NCBI GenBank assembly: GCA_049724395.1
Contig: JAUGWO010000017.1
Coordinates: 27,851-91,850 of the forward strand
DNA: 64,000 nt
Reading direction: 5' to 3'
DNA from: Spongospora subterranea f. sp. subterranea
Taxonomy: Eukaryota > Endomyxa: Phytomyxea > Phytomyxea > Plasmodiophorida
Shown: piece after piece, positions 10,591-22,345 of the stretch
Layout: each line of letters starts with the position of its first letter
How positions within the stretch are numbered: position 1 is the stretch's first letter
The notes under the pieces: model-generated
Seen by the model: the letters and a program-made list of their open reading frames with translations, nothing else
What the model was told of the DNA's origin: nothing
Databases searched by the model: none
Translations under genes and position numbers: made by a program

Positions 10591-12517
10591 ATGCAGACAT
10601 ATTCATTTGACATGTTATCACGACCATCGCGAGCTGTAGACTGTTTGCTATTCCGAGAAGATTTTGAACAGGATGGCACTGGGCCGTATGGAATGAAGAC
10701 CCAGGTTTGCCAAAGGACACGTTGCAATCAGATACTGGGCAACCACCCCCATCGCACAGATGCCCTGCAGACACTATATTACCGAGCACATCAATATATT
10801 CGACCGAAATGCTCCCTGACATTGGACGATTTCCAGGACGATCTGATTTCGCTCTCCACTATGGCTCAAACGACTTGTGAGGAATGCCAGCAATTGATGA
10901 TCGATCATGGCCGCCGCAGGTCAACAACAGGTGATGCTGTGATATTGTGTGTATAATTTGATTCAGAATGGCGGGTTGCCAAGCGGAGGAGTACACATTT
11001 TGCACATTTCAAATCAGAGAGTTATTTTGCGTCATAAACTGAAATACTGAATACGGTTGTTATTTTAGGAAAACGAGAAGACGAGGGCGTCCTGGGAGTA
11101 TATATTGAAAAGGCATTGCCAGCAAGAGACATAATCGATTGTGGGGACATTGGCGAATTTTTTCGAAACATAGGAAATGGGAAGATTCTGGAGCACATGT
11201 TGATATTAGAGAAGGGTCTTCTCGATATGGAGACGAGAATATATATTCGACAGTGTTATATTGATATATTGAATAGGATTAAAGGTGGCGCTAATGGAAT
11301 ATATCGCTATGTAATTACCGGCTCATCTGGTATTGGGAAATCTCTATTTGCTCTATACTGTATATATTGTTTATATCAAGAATATGGAGCAATTATATAT
11401 CAAACAGAGCAACACCAGTTATTATTCGATTGTCGGAACATGACGACCAGGTCCATCAATACTCAACAGCTCTCAATTATGGTTTCATATCCTGGTCAGC
11501 GCCATCTCCTATATATTGTTGATTCCGTTGCCCCAGAGGTTTTTGCCTCGTGTCCAACTATAATGATCACGAGTTATCGCTCATCAGAGTACAACGCCCT
11601 TCTCACCAATATCTCTACCACTCTCAAGCTGTTTATGCCTCCATGGCAATATCAACAACTACAGCATGTCAATAACTTGACACAAGTTCGCTCAGAATCT
11701 GATTTCAAAAGTGCTTGTTATTACGCTGGTGGATCAGCACGACTTGTTCTCTGTAAAATTACCTATTGAGCAAATACGCCGAACCGTTGACATTGAACTG
11801 ACGTCTCAATCTTATGGATTCAGCTCTTTTCTCGAACAGACGTGCGATTTTGGTGAGAGCCCAAAGCTGCTACAGACGAGTTTACTGCACATGATCCCAA
11901 GTGAGAATTACACAATTGCTCAGCTATATTTTGCATCAGAATATATTAAAAGTTCAGTACCATCTCCACGCAGTATTGTTATCTCATGTCAAGATCGTCT
12001 GTCAAGTGTAACATTTTGGAGTAGCAATCGTGCCATGGCATGTGCAGCTAAACTTCGTCACAACAGACCGAGCAATAATCAAATTCACGATCCACGGCGA
12101 AAAACCTCTTGTTATGTTGATCCGTTTCAAGCAACCTCCATGACCATATTTTACGGAATTCATTCGATCTCAGCGATGGATATCTCTCCAGGCGTGTTTT
12201 ATGTCCCGGTAATCCCAAGTGAATGTGATGGGGCTTCGTTTTCCATTGTCCAAGGGAACATATTTTTTTACAAACACAGATTCCCTCTAGAAACTGCAAT
12301 GAACGGTTGTGAACTTCTGAAGCTTCTCAAGGCAATTCGGGCCAAACCAGAGTTTAGTCAACTGCCCGCCTCTCTAATTGTTTTGAAATGCTTTGGATTC
12401 TATGACGTAGACGATGGGACCAGTATCTTTTTCCCTCCAGATCGTGATATGAGTTCGTTTGATTGTAAAACCTACCAACTGAGCTTGCCTCAATTACCAC
12501 TGAATCTTTCACGCTGA
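10591..12517 (+). pseudogene. P-loop NTPase of RHS/Crinkler type, copy 3 (broken)
   Basis: Exon 1 starts at ATG 10591, seven codons before the position used by copies 1 and 2. The intron is at the same place and phase but is longer and not conserved in sequence. The header (AHQYIRPKCSLTLDDFQDD, CEECQQLMIDHGRR), Walker A GSSGIGKS, Walker-B-like segment and C-terminal region are all present. The frame has about one interruption in its middle part, so only truncated products are expected unless it is bypassed. It is clearly more diverged from copies 1 and 2 than they are from each other in the NTPase core. The kinase lies 0.7 kb downstream on the same strand. Confidence 0.75.
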
Positions 12518-13192
12518 ATTTGATGACCCAGTTAATCGGGAACGGTGACTATTTTGAGCTGACCTATTGACTCAAGAAGGTCACAAACCATGGCAATCAT
12601 CGGTTGAAAAAATATTGCGAGTTTCATAATTGTGATCTGGAACCGTCATTGGTGGTTGACCGCCCACACAGCGTTTATTATTGCTATAAGTGTATGTCTT
12701 GTTCATCAGTAAACTCAAACATTCAATGAAAAGCAAACATCGGTGGAACAACACTGTTTGCGAAATTTTTGATCAAACCCGTACAGTGCGCCCGAGATTT
12801 TTGGCCTGTAAAGCCGATCGAAGTGAATTGAAATTGTTCCATCGGCTTGTTGTTTTAGTGTTTGATCTCGAGAAATTAGACTTAATCGGTTCTATAGTGT
12901 CTTTCTTCCGATTGAAAAGCCCTCCCTCATACTTTTGTGTGATCTCTCTCACCGCATTTCAAACGTCTCCATTGCATTTTTATCCGACTCCTTCCCCATT
13001 CTGTTCTGTTCATTGATAGCCCAGAAGCGCCATCATGGTTGTTAACGACAAACAATTGAGCCAAGTTATTTGGTTTACTGCCACAATCGACAATGTCACC
13101 CATATCGCCATCATTGTGGAGCCGCACTGTCATTGTCAAGTCACATAAGTCATTAGTTTCTCTCAATTGCTGATCGTCGTTGTTGTTGCCAG
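12518..13192. other. Spacer between NTPase copy 3 and kinase
   Basis: The start carries the CATCGGTTGA and ATCTGGAACCG blocks also seen beside the other NTPase copies. The remainder aligns with the segment before the kinase remnant at 8477. No gene is supported; the kinase promoter is presumably here. Confidence 0.5.
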
Positions 13193-14501
13193 ATGGCCAT
13201 CGGGATCAGAGATTTGACTTCGGTAGACGACGAATGTATCGGTTGGTGTCAATCGGTTATTCCGACCCATCCCTGATTGGCACCAATTGCAGGTACAGGC
13301 TCCTCCTCCAGAGTCTATCTGTATCAGGCGGCGCCCATTGGTACACAGTCTGGACAATATTTCGCAGTGAAGCGGCTCGATAAGCGAACAATCGCAGACC
13401 CTCGTCAAATACTATTGGAGAAAGGAATACTATCATCCCTTCATCACCCATCGATAGTAAAATTGTATATCGTCAAAAGCTCTCGTCGTTTGGTTGATGC
13501 CGGGTTAATCTGATTTTGCCATTTTACGGTAGATACGGGACTGATAAAGATGAACACTATTTATACTTCATATTAGAGTACTGCCCTAATGGCTCATTAG
13601 CTTCGTTTATGGGCCAGTGCATAACGGGTAAACTGACAAAGTATCCAATCTAACTGCAATACTGAGCGATTTTAAGGCCTTTCTGATGACGCTGTCAGGG
13701 TATTATCGTGTGAATTGCTCCTATCTATACAATACCTTCATGAACAAATGGGAATCGTTCACAATGATATAAAACCAGGAAATATTCTCATCTCTGACCA
13801 ACACCATATCAAACTCTGCGATTTCGGATCTGCATTCTATGTGAAAGAAGGACTGAGGTTGAGAATTGGTTTTCATTGTGATGCATGATTATAATGAGGT
13901 CTTAATGAGTATAATATCCTGCTCAGCTCAAAGTCAGAACATGGAACCCGGATATATTGGGCGCCAGAGCTGATAAAGCGCTATAGAGATCGCAGGTAGC
14001 GGAAATCCTCTCAGCAGATATATGAACAAGTCTCAAATATGCCATTAGTTCTGATTTAATCACATTTAAAGTTGATATTTGGGCATTTGGCATCACGATG
14101 TATCAGATATTGTTCAATACTCATCCGTTTATTTCGGAATCGGAATCAGATCTACAAATCAAGGTCAAAGGTGTGACCGAAGTTCAGCCCGATTCATTCC
14201 AACGGGTTTTCATACATAGGCCATCCATAATGAAGTCGAATTGCCACCAAATCATATTCAACCAGATCTACTAAATATCATTCACATGTGTCTCATGAAA
14301 TCGCCAGATCAACGACCGTCTGCTAAGGAGTTGCTTCAGACGGAATATTACAAGGGTGAATGTGATTCTACTGCGATGGATCATCTGAACTGAATATCGC
14401 GAACAGGTATAAATACAGATACGATATTAGAGGGAATTGGTCCTTTGTATGAACAAGATAATATATCGCATCAAGAACAGGCGTTATTCTATAAATTTTA
14501 A
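13193..14501 (+). CDS. Serine/threonine protein kinase
   Basis: Eight exons joined by GT-AG introns of 51, 68, 49, 69, 53, 56 and 51 bp give 303 residues in one frame. Kinase hallmarks occur in order: glycine loop GTGSSSRVYL, VAIK-type Lys in FAVKRL, Glu in the C helix, hinge FILEYCPNGSL, catalytic loop VHNDIKPGN (HND in place of HRD), DFGSA, activation-segment end WAPE, and VDIWAFGITMYQI. All residues needed for catalysis are present, so it should be active. It is little more than a catalytic domain. The subfamily is unclear, with CAMK or AGC character. If the last intron is retained, translation stops at 14393 instead. A truncated relative lies at 8477. Confidence 0.85.
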
Positions 14502-14831
14502 GCCATCATTATCAAAATCACACCGACAGCTCACAAAACATTGATCTTGGACTGATTGAATTTCGGGAATACATCATCGACAGATCATCAGCAGAAATCC
14601 CCGATCCGAGATTAGGTACAAGTTTTCGCTTAGGCCCCATGGACATGTTACGCCAGGGGTCGTAGCCGAAGGGTCCAATTTGTGCAGCTACGGACTGACG
14701 GTACAGTCGTCCATGAATACGTTGGAGGGCCACAACCCGACTTGGGCTACATAGCCACAGTATTACAGTGTCCGGTTGGTCGCAATAATTCGTGTATGTA
14801 GTCGCCTAAAAGAATTGATTTTTTTGACGTT
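14502..14831. other. Intergenic between kinase and DTD1
   Basis: A 72-codon minus-strand frame (14733-14518) contains AQIGPFGYDPWRNMSMGPKR. I recognise no domain and no splice partners and do not support it. The DTD1 promoter is expected here. Confidence 0.35.
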
Positions 14832-15588
14832 ATGGTATTCACTCGTAATAGTAGTTGGTGCTGCTGTCTGAACTTGGCATTTGTCATTAGAGGGCTATCA
14901 TCCAACGTGTGAAACAAGCGAGCGTCACTGTCAATGGAACGGCTGTGTCTTCCATAGAATGTGGAATATGCGTTTTGGTTGGGATTGCGGCAACGGATAC
15001 TGCAACCGATGCTGAGTATATGTTGGGTGAATCCTAGCACATCACGTAGGCTACTTTTACACTGATATCAATCATAATTAGAAAGAAACGGATACTGGGG
15101 ATGAAATTGTGGCCCAACGATGATGGGAAACCATGGAAGAAGAATGTAGCTGATATAGGTGGCTCAATCCTATCGGGTAGATCTGTTTGCTGTTTCATAT
15201 AATTCTCGTTGAGCTTGTCATGATAGTATCCCAATTCACATTATATGCTACATTGAAGAATTCGACAATGCCCACATTTCACAAATCTATGAGGGGAGAA
15301 GATGCCCAGCAATTCTACAACAAATTTCTACAAGATCTGTCTGCTGAATATGATGACTCAAGAGTAAAGGGTAATGGATTTGTCCCAACTGTTTTGCTTG
15401 ACATAGTTTTGGAAATTTGCTAACGATTGGATGTTGGACCAGACGGAGTATTCGGTGCAATGATGGATGTGAATATTGTCAAGTTAGTCATCTGTTTGCC
15501 TTACTGTATTGGTTTGTCTAACTTTTTCAGTGATGGGCCAGTTACGATCATTATCGACTCAAATTCACCCACTGGTGTCAGTGAATAA
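14832..15588 (+). CDS. DTD1: D-aminoacyl-tRNA deacylase
   Basis: Six exons with introns of 56, 60, 50, 72 and 48 bp give a 156-residue protein, the usual family length. DTD hydrolyses D-amino acids (and misacylated glycine) from tRNA, a cytosolic proofreading step. Family motifs are all present: N-terminal RAIIQRVKQASVTVNG, LWPNDDGKPWKKNV, the SQFTLYA active-site motif and the NDGPVT Gly-cisPro motif near the C terminus. The start codon alone forms exon 1: ATG at 14832-14834 is followed directly by GTATTC. No other ATG precedes the conserved RAIIQRV in frame. Minus-strand ORFs across this stretch are shadows. Introns 4 and 5 have CTAAC branch-point-like sequences. Confidence 0.92.
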
Positions 15589-16917
15589 GAATCAATAATA
15601 AGACCGGACGATGAATTTCCGAGACTCTAACTCAATCGATTCCGGTTTCACGATCATTAATTCAGAGCAAAATCTGAGGATTCATCGCAATCCTAAATTT
15701 ACACCATCATCGATCAGACGTCTGGAAATCTGCTTTATTACAATTCCGTTTTTCGTCATTCGTTCCCCCATATACGATAATGAGGGATTTGACGTTTCGG
15801 AAAGCAGTTTCGAGTGATCGGGACGCGGTGAAACCAAGAAGATTGGTGTTGAACAGAAGTTGATGGAATCTCCTTTGTCCGAATTGATCATTGCGTTTTG
15901 AGTGTAATAGCATTGTTTCAACGTTGGATTGGATCAAGAGGGACGAAATTCAAGCCGGGCAGAGAAGTCGTTAATTCTGCCGCTTCAATAATTATTAGTC
16001 ATCCAACGGTGATCAGTGAACTGGGACAAGGCACACGATCTCTGCTGTCTAGCAAACCCAGAGGCGCACTCTCTGGAATTCACTGTCCATACGGCCGAAA
16101 TGATCTCAAATCATTATTGATCAGTTGATCACGCGTCGCTACTACCTAATCCCTAATCACCTCAATATTTTTGTCCATCCCCATATTAGAAAGAAAGTTT
16201 TCCAACATTTGTTGCCCTGAGGCTTGGTGTAATACTTGATAATCTGTTTGGTTGATTGAAATACAACCAAGTCTACTACTTAATTACACTAGCACCTGCC
16301 CTTCATCAGCACTGTAGCAACCTAGAGAGTCTGATTAACTCAGCTGCTGCATATATGGGCGACATTTGACCACACGAGTACCACTGCGGAACGCCAAAGG
16401 CCACATTGATCAGACTTCCTGCCGTGACCCAATCATCTCGAATCACCACGGCGTTCGGAGATCGCAACATTGACAGTTTGGGTAAAATTCCATCCATCTG
16501 ATTTCCAACGATTTGTGGACACGATGGTGCATGATTTTATCGCGTGATTTAGGTTAGGGAGAGATGGCAGCTGTTTCAATTCGAACGATGATGTCGGGGA
16601 GTCATCAATGGACCACGAGAGGTTCATATCTTGAGTATGTCGAACTGCGACAGAGCGTTTGGACACTGGTTACGGAAATTCGATCAAAGGGGACGTGAGA
16701 TTCGCCTTTCTGCCAGTAAGTTTCCGAAATATGTCGACAACCAGCCAGAATCGCAGCAAGGAACTGAAACTGTCGTTATCACCGAGAGAAACTCATGCTC
16801 GCAACGAATGTCGCCTATCTACCAGTTCGAGAGTGTGTGCAATATCGACTCGACATGGATCTTGACAGAACAGCCACGATGTTCTTCAAATATATGGTAC
16901 ATGTTTAATATAACAAA
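15589..16917. other. No confidently supported gene
   Basis: Several 60-100 codon frames occur. On the minus strand about 16630-16306 contains LPSLPNLNHAIKSC and, in another frame, DDWVTAGSLINVAFGVPQWY; together they could be exons of a small gene, but no domain is recognised. On the plus strand 15898-16128 contains RGTKFKPGREVVNSAAS, also unrecognised. Confidence 0.3.
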
Positions 16918-18172
16918 TTAAATGTCAAATTCATCATCGTCACCAGACCCATATTCTCGCATCACCTCAATATACTGTTGATATTCATCATGGGATAATG
17001 CTTGCACCATCTCTTCAGTAATATTATTGATTGGAATGGATCGTCCACCGATCATAACAGTGGCAACAGATGAATGGCTCTGCTGTATATTCTCTCTTGG
17101 AATCTCCTCATTATCAGTGGTTCCATTCGCCGGTTTTGGTGCCGCCCTATGCAGTTCATGTTCCTGTTTCCTGAGAAGTTCTTGAAACATTCCTTCATCA
17201 ACAACATCGTGTCTGGGCTCATCTTTGAGAATATCGAACAGATCACTATCCCCGAGCAGCACCGCTATCCCATGGAACAGCCTTTGACCTTGAAGCGTTT
17301 GCAGCAGAATTGGTGTTGTTTGGCCCAGCCGCTCCTGACTTCGCATCTCCGGACTCGATATGAACACTGATCGATTCCAGACCGGTTAACGCTGATGTCC
17401 CTGTCGATATCGGCTGGGAATCTGATTGCATTGCCTGCTCCTGCCTCTCTTGTGTCAGGTAATGAACCAGTTGCTGTACTTGCCCTTCAATACCGGATAG
17501 CTGCTGGTTGATACGTGCCTTGAGATCATCATGAGATGATTTAGCATTATCCACGCCACGAATATCCTTGATGAGGGGACTCCGGCAATGCTCGCAGATA
17601 AAATCGGTTGTTTTCATTCGGCGACACGACGTGATGGCCTCCATTGTTGATAAGTGCTTGGTGTGATAGAAACATTGTGTAGATGAACAGATATACGTCT
17701 CTTCGGTGACTGCTGAATTGGATACGAGATTGGCCTGCTTCCTCATCATCATCATACGATATCGAAATATTCGAGCAAATCTCTCAACGTTGAACGACCA
17801 TAAGAATATGGTAACTTTCTTAGCATTAGCTGCTTGTCGTTGAGACCTCTCTTGTACGATGCCATCTCGTTTCAAGGTCTGCAGGCAGGTTCTAACAAGC
17901 TTGGCGGGCAGGCCAATGTGATTGGCGAGATCAGTATCATTGACACTAATCGGGTAATATGAGTCAAAAACGGTCGCAAAGGATAACGATCAATAACGGA
18001 TAATCATTACGGCTGGATAGGTTCAGCTAATAAACCATCGTATACCACTATATGAGTCTGACAACAAAACACGTTAGACACGACAGTTGAATAATATTTG
18101 TACAATTACATCTTGGTAGAAAGCTCGCACCACCATACGAGCTACTTTCTCGCCAAGTAATCTGCTATTCAT
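16918..18172 (-). CDS. GTF2E1: Transcription initiation factor TFIIE subunit alpha
   Basis: Four exons with introns of 52, 65 and 43 bp (17246-17288 is the last) give 364 residues. TFIIE alpha joins the RNA polymerase II pre-initiation complex and recruits TFIIH. Residues about 8-100 are the winged-helix region (KVARMVVRAFYQDTHIVVYD, LANHIGLPAKLVRTCLQTLK, RDGIV). Residues about 125-165 are the zinc ribbon: CSSTQC, with four residues between the first Cys pair instead of two, and a normal second pair CEHC. A Gln-rich linker follows. The C terminus is acidic (HDEYQQYIEVMREYG, then SGDDDEFDI), as in the family, where it contacts TFIIH. Start chosen at the ATG just before the winged helix. Confidence 0.85.
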
Positions 18173-18435
18173 TCGATAAAGATGCGGTGGCAAGATTTGG
18201 TGATTATCAAGCGGGCAAGACTGCAAATGAGATAGGGAAAGGCAGCAATGAGATTCGCCGGCAAATCAAGGATAAATATGACTGTGATGGAGAGGCTGTA
18301 TCGCCATTTACAGTACACTGAAGAACTGCGTAAAAGGACCGAGGTTGCCCGGTGTGTACCATAAACTGGGCTGCGTCACACCCTGAGAATATCACCTTAA
18401 TCTGTGCGATTACACACAGATCATTTCTTGTCGAT

Positions 18436-19038
18436 ATGGAAATTACGGGGATCGCCACGCTAACGGTGGTGATGTTTTTAACGCTGTTCGTATTTACATC
18501 AGCTAATGATGACGCCGTTTCACCATCTCCGGTTCTTGTGTATATGGAGTTTGCCCAGTCTCGAGGGCCCCTCGGTGTCGGCCAGACGTTCGGAGTCAAA
18601 TACACTGTGAGCAACATTGGAGAGGAAGATGTCGATATCGTATCGATTGATGGCCTAATGTGGTCGGGACTCAAACACGATGTTTCTCGAGATGAATATT
18701 CTCAGACTGTTCCCAAGCTCGGCGGTCAGGTTGTTGTCAATTGCCATATCACACCCCAGCAAGAAGGCGCAATGAAATCCGTTCCAGCCGAGATAGCTTT
18801 TCGCGTCAAGGACGGGCCGGTTCGGAAAGTGTTATCCAGCGATATCGGAACAGTGACTGTATTGTCGGCTGATGAATATCATCAAGCGACACACAAGTTC
18901 GTCAAAGAATACACTGTTTTTGCTGGTATCGCCTCATTCATGACACTAATGCCTTTATATGTCATATTGTCCGACTACTTTTTCTACACTCATGGATTCC
19001 CCAACAAAGTCATTTCGTCAGTCAAGAAGAACAAATAA
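18436..19038 (+). CDS. SSR2: Translocon-associated protein subunit beta (TRAP beta)
   Basis: An intronless 200-residue ORF. TRAP is an ER membrane complex beside the Sec61 channel that assists insertion of some secretory proteins. Residues 1-25 are a signal peptide (MEITGIATLTVVMFLTLFVF). The lumenal part carries the beta-sandwich typical of TRAP beta (VGQTFGVKYTVSNIGEEDVD, VVNCHITPQQEGAM, PAEIAFRVKDG). Residues about 158-180 form the membrane segment (FAGIASFMTLMPLYVILSDY), followed by a short Lys-rich cytosolic tail. An in-frame upstream extension lacks an ATG, so I start at 18436. The gene is divergent from TFIIE alpha with 263 bp between starts, so they may share a promoter region. Confidence 0.85.
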   Translation: MEITGIATLTVVMFLTLFVFTSANDDAVSPSPVLVYMEFAQSRGPLGVGQTFGVKYTVSNIGEEDVDIVSIDGLMWSGLKHDVSRDEYSQTVPKLGGQVVVNCHITPQQEGAMKSVPAEIAFRVKDGPVRKVLSSDIGTVTVLSADEYHQATHKFVKEYTVFAGIASFMTLMPLYVILSDYFFYTHGFPNKVISSVKKNK

Positions 19039-19589
19039 ATATTGCGAAATATATTTTCTGATTGCTATTTATTAGTTTCGAATCTGCCGTATGCGAATCA
19101 CAAACTGATTGAGGTTCGCTGCCGACAAACTGGGAGAACGCGTTTGGCTGGAGAGTGATTCTGCCGATGGTGAATGACCCGGTGTCGGTTATTATCCTAT
19201 GGGGTTTCAGAGATTCATCCGTACATAAATAGAGTTGATCAAGTGATAACCGTTGATTTGAAGATGCCATTTCAATCACAATAATGGCCATCATACAGTA
19301 TTCCCATCGCAAACGGTGTCGCGACTCTTTGTGCGGTATTGCAGAGGCGGCGACATATCTGCCTCAAACAGCCATGGGAAGGCGAGCCTATTTTGGGCAA
19401 GCTCGTCAATCGGGTATCTGAGGTTTTTCTTGGTCATTGCGTTGGCAACCTAATACAGGAGACTCAAAACCAAATTCGAAAATGATTTGTTCCGAACAGT
19501 GTTCTCCTCTACAGCATTCTGTCATAATCAGATAGATATAAGATCAGTTCTCCAAAGAAACTCCCCAGCGAGATTGCGACCTCAATTGT
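19039..19589. other. Intergenic
   Basis: An AATAAA signal overlaps the TRAP beta stop region. A 96-codon minus-strand frame (19312-19022) has no recognised domain and overlaps the TRAP beta 3' end. Nothing is supported. Confidence 0.35.
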
Positions 19590-19800
19590 CAGCAATTCTG
19601 AAACATGCTTCGGATGGGGTAATTGTGACCATCATCTTGTACTGTAGTTGATAAAAGAATTATCTGGAAATATCGAATTGATATTAGTGCTCACTCGTTA
19701 TATCAGTGATTTCTTCTGATCCTCATCTGTCGAACTACTGTGTTTCTCCCACTGAAATCTGTCATCTTCACCTCATATTTCTCTGGACGGGTTCCAACAG
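19590..19800 (-). pseudogene. Remnant of the discoidin-like gene at 24.2-25.2 kb
   Basis: Plus-strand 19612-19660 matches about 24434-24490 (shared CGGATGGGGTAATTGTGA and the TAGTTGA block), and 19690-19790 matches about 24505-24650 (TATCAGTGAT/GATCAGTGATC, CTTCACCTCATATT). Order and orientation agree, so this is a fragment of a paralogue. It is interrupted by stops, and no flanking exons can be found. Confidence 0.6.
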
Positions 19801-21958
19801 TTTGGCCGTATTAAGTTGATATTTGTCAAGGGTTGTGGCTGTCCCTTGACAGATTCAGACATGGCAGTCAGGAAGTTTCCTCAAAAATGTTCCAACAGGA
19901 ATGCTCTAAAACCATGGACTGCCGACCGAGTCGCTTTTGAACAGGAATGACGCCCCATCCTCGTCATCCCGATTACCTCTTCATAATACAGACATCTTCC
20001 CTCGTTTTAGTCTCACCTTCACTCGTTCCCGCCGTTCACTTCTCTGCTATCGCCGTCTCTGCCTCAAACCCTAACATTCAGAACAAGTCTTCGACTCGCC
20101 CCAGCTCGTATTTTTCGTGACTCTATTTGGTGCGGCGAGTCAATCAGATCCTTTCCTCAGAGGATATTCAATGTGATCAATATTCTTATTTTACTGTGGC
20201 TGATCATGGTGATTTAGCATGCCGACTGGTGCAAAACGTTCGATATATTGATTCCTTTTGGCCTCTCCACCCCAGTCTCTTTTTCCAATGTTCAACCGAT
20301 TGAGGCCACCACAGACCCAGAACGAAATATCCCACGACATTCAACCTTACAAAACGGCTACTGAAACATCGAACTTCATGAATCTTCAAAATGAATTTTC
20401 GCAATTTCCAGTGTTGAGGGCGCATTTCATATACAGGTTTTTCACAAGGCTTGGCCTTGGCCTCCATACCGTCATTCTTCCAAAGCTCGACTTTGAATCC
20501 TTGTTCCGTTAATAAATTGAAAAACCGGCGAGAATAGACGTGCAACGATGGAAATAGCGTTGTCTGTCACCAGTTGACCATGTCCCGTACCAAAACAGGT
20601 CACGGTGAGATACATATTCAGTCGTTGGCGTCCACGCTGAACAGAAAAACCATGTTCTTTGTGTGCAACACTGTCAACAGCAAATTTTTCCTGCACGAGC
20701 AGGACTTTCGGGCGATCAAAGCACACAATTCATTCAAGATGCAAATGCCGCTATTTTCAAGGAATATTCATCCGACGACGCGTTAGTGAACATTTGAAGG
20801 CTTGTCTCAGCGGTTCAATCTTGAGAAACTTATTCGGGACCGTTTTTAAGGTTTGCATCACCAACACCAGCAAAGTCTTCACTGCTGGTGCCAGAGCAAT
20901 TCAGCTGGGCGAGGGTTCTAATTAAAGAGTTACGTGTAAAGGGGAAAAGAAAAAATAATTGATGAAGTTCAATATTTTTCAGTTTCCTCAGCACTTCGAA
21001 GCGATGGTAGAGTTGCAAGAGAACACTTCTTTGAGAGTATCAATGAAAATAATTGAGGACCGAAGGCTGATCAGTGAATTCACCTTTACTACTGTGCAAG
21101 CTGAATTTGACAAAGTTTCCCAATGTGTCATTGCTTCAAAAAACAAAACTTTTGCTCAGGAAGTGACAGTATTTGAAGTTAAAAGATTCGATAAAAGCCG
21201 ATCGTTTCCAAGACAGATGTAGTTTCCCAACTGGTTCACTGCTCGTTCTTTCTCATTGTTTCAAATGCCTTGTCGGCACATCGCTGAAAGATTGAAAATT
21301 TTCCTAGGCGATGGCAAATCCGGCATCATCCATTGTTCCCAATGGCCCTTGTTAGACTGAATTTGATCACAGCATTTCGTCAGAAAGTGATCGGATCGAA
21401 CCACAAGCAATGATTGATCAATATGAAGTTATCGCTGATGCATATGCTCAAAACACTTATCCACGAGATGAAGCCACTCGTTTCACCACAGTCATGTCGG
21501 ATTTCAAGCATCTTGTGGTCAGGTTTTTCATAAGTACTTCAGACACGTTGTTGCTAGAATCCATCCCATTGACAGAGCTTATGAGGCGCGAACAATTGTA
21601 GCATGTTTTGATGCAGTCTTCAGAAAACGTTCTAAAAGAAATGCGCATTTTTGAAAGGGAGACTGGGAACAATGAATGATGTCGAATTTGCCATCGAGAA
21701 AGAAATTCTCGGCGGAGTCGAAAAGTGCATGCGGAACATATAAGCAAAGGATCACCGTTTGCCCTGTTTGAGACTTTGTATATGTATCGACAAGCATGTG
21801 AAATGATGAGAAGAACGAGCATGAAGTAGTAGGAAGAATTTATTGGAACTGCCAGACTGGAAACGAACATAACGATCCGCATTGTTGGTACAATCAACGA
21901 GCACGACGAATCTGGCAATGGCGGTACAGGGGATGCTTGAATAATGACAAGATCACAC
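19801..21958. other. Unassigned region with possible exons
   Basis: The plus-strand frame 20959-21222 (ENTSLRVSMKIIEDRRLISE, VSQCVIASKNKTFAQEVTVF) and 21410-21601 (YEVIADAYAQNTYPRDEATR) look coding in composition. The minus-strand frame 20545-20204 also looks coding (RRFFNLLTEQGFKVELWKND). I recognise no domain and could not join exons. It may be a decayed gene or old transposon. From 19801 to 20200 I see nothing. Confidence 0.3.
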
Positions 21959-22345
21959 TTACACTAAAGTCAAACCTGACAGTGCATATTGTGTACACGC
22001 GGCAACTGATCCCGCGGCAACTGATCTTACGGCCGTGGTACTGTAGTTGGAGACCGATCACATCAGTCGACAGAAAGACCAAATCCGATCACTCTATAAG
22101 TCAAACCTGACAGTGCGCATGTGTACATGCGGCAACTGATCTTACGGCCGTGGTACTGTAGTTGGAGACTGATCACATCAGTCGACAGAAAGACCAAATC
22201 CGATCACTCTATAAGTCAAACCTGACAGTGCGCATGTGTACATGCGGCAACTGATCTTACGGCCGTGGTACTGTAGTTGGAGACTGATCACATCAGTCGA
22301 CAGAAAGACCAAATCCGGTCACTCTATAAGTCAAACCTGACAGTA
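21959..22345. repeat. 115-bp minisatellite, about 3.3 copies
   Basis: Two successive units start exactly 115 bp apart at 22091 and 22206, and a partial unit starts at 22321. Each begins ACTCTATAAGTCAAACCTGA and ends near CAAATCCGATC. A more diverged, slightly longer first unit lies to the left at about 21959-22090. The two complete middle units are nearly identical. No ORF crosses the array. Confidence 0.9.

Noticed and set aside
14747-15234. Minus-strand ORFs of 97 and 66 codons
   Set aside because: They are antisense shadows of the DTD1 exons, which have full motif and splice support on the plus strand.
16306-16497. Possible Mediator subunit 20 exon
   Set aside because: DDWVTAGSLINVAFG is only loosely similar to the family, and no flanking exon supports it.
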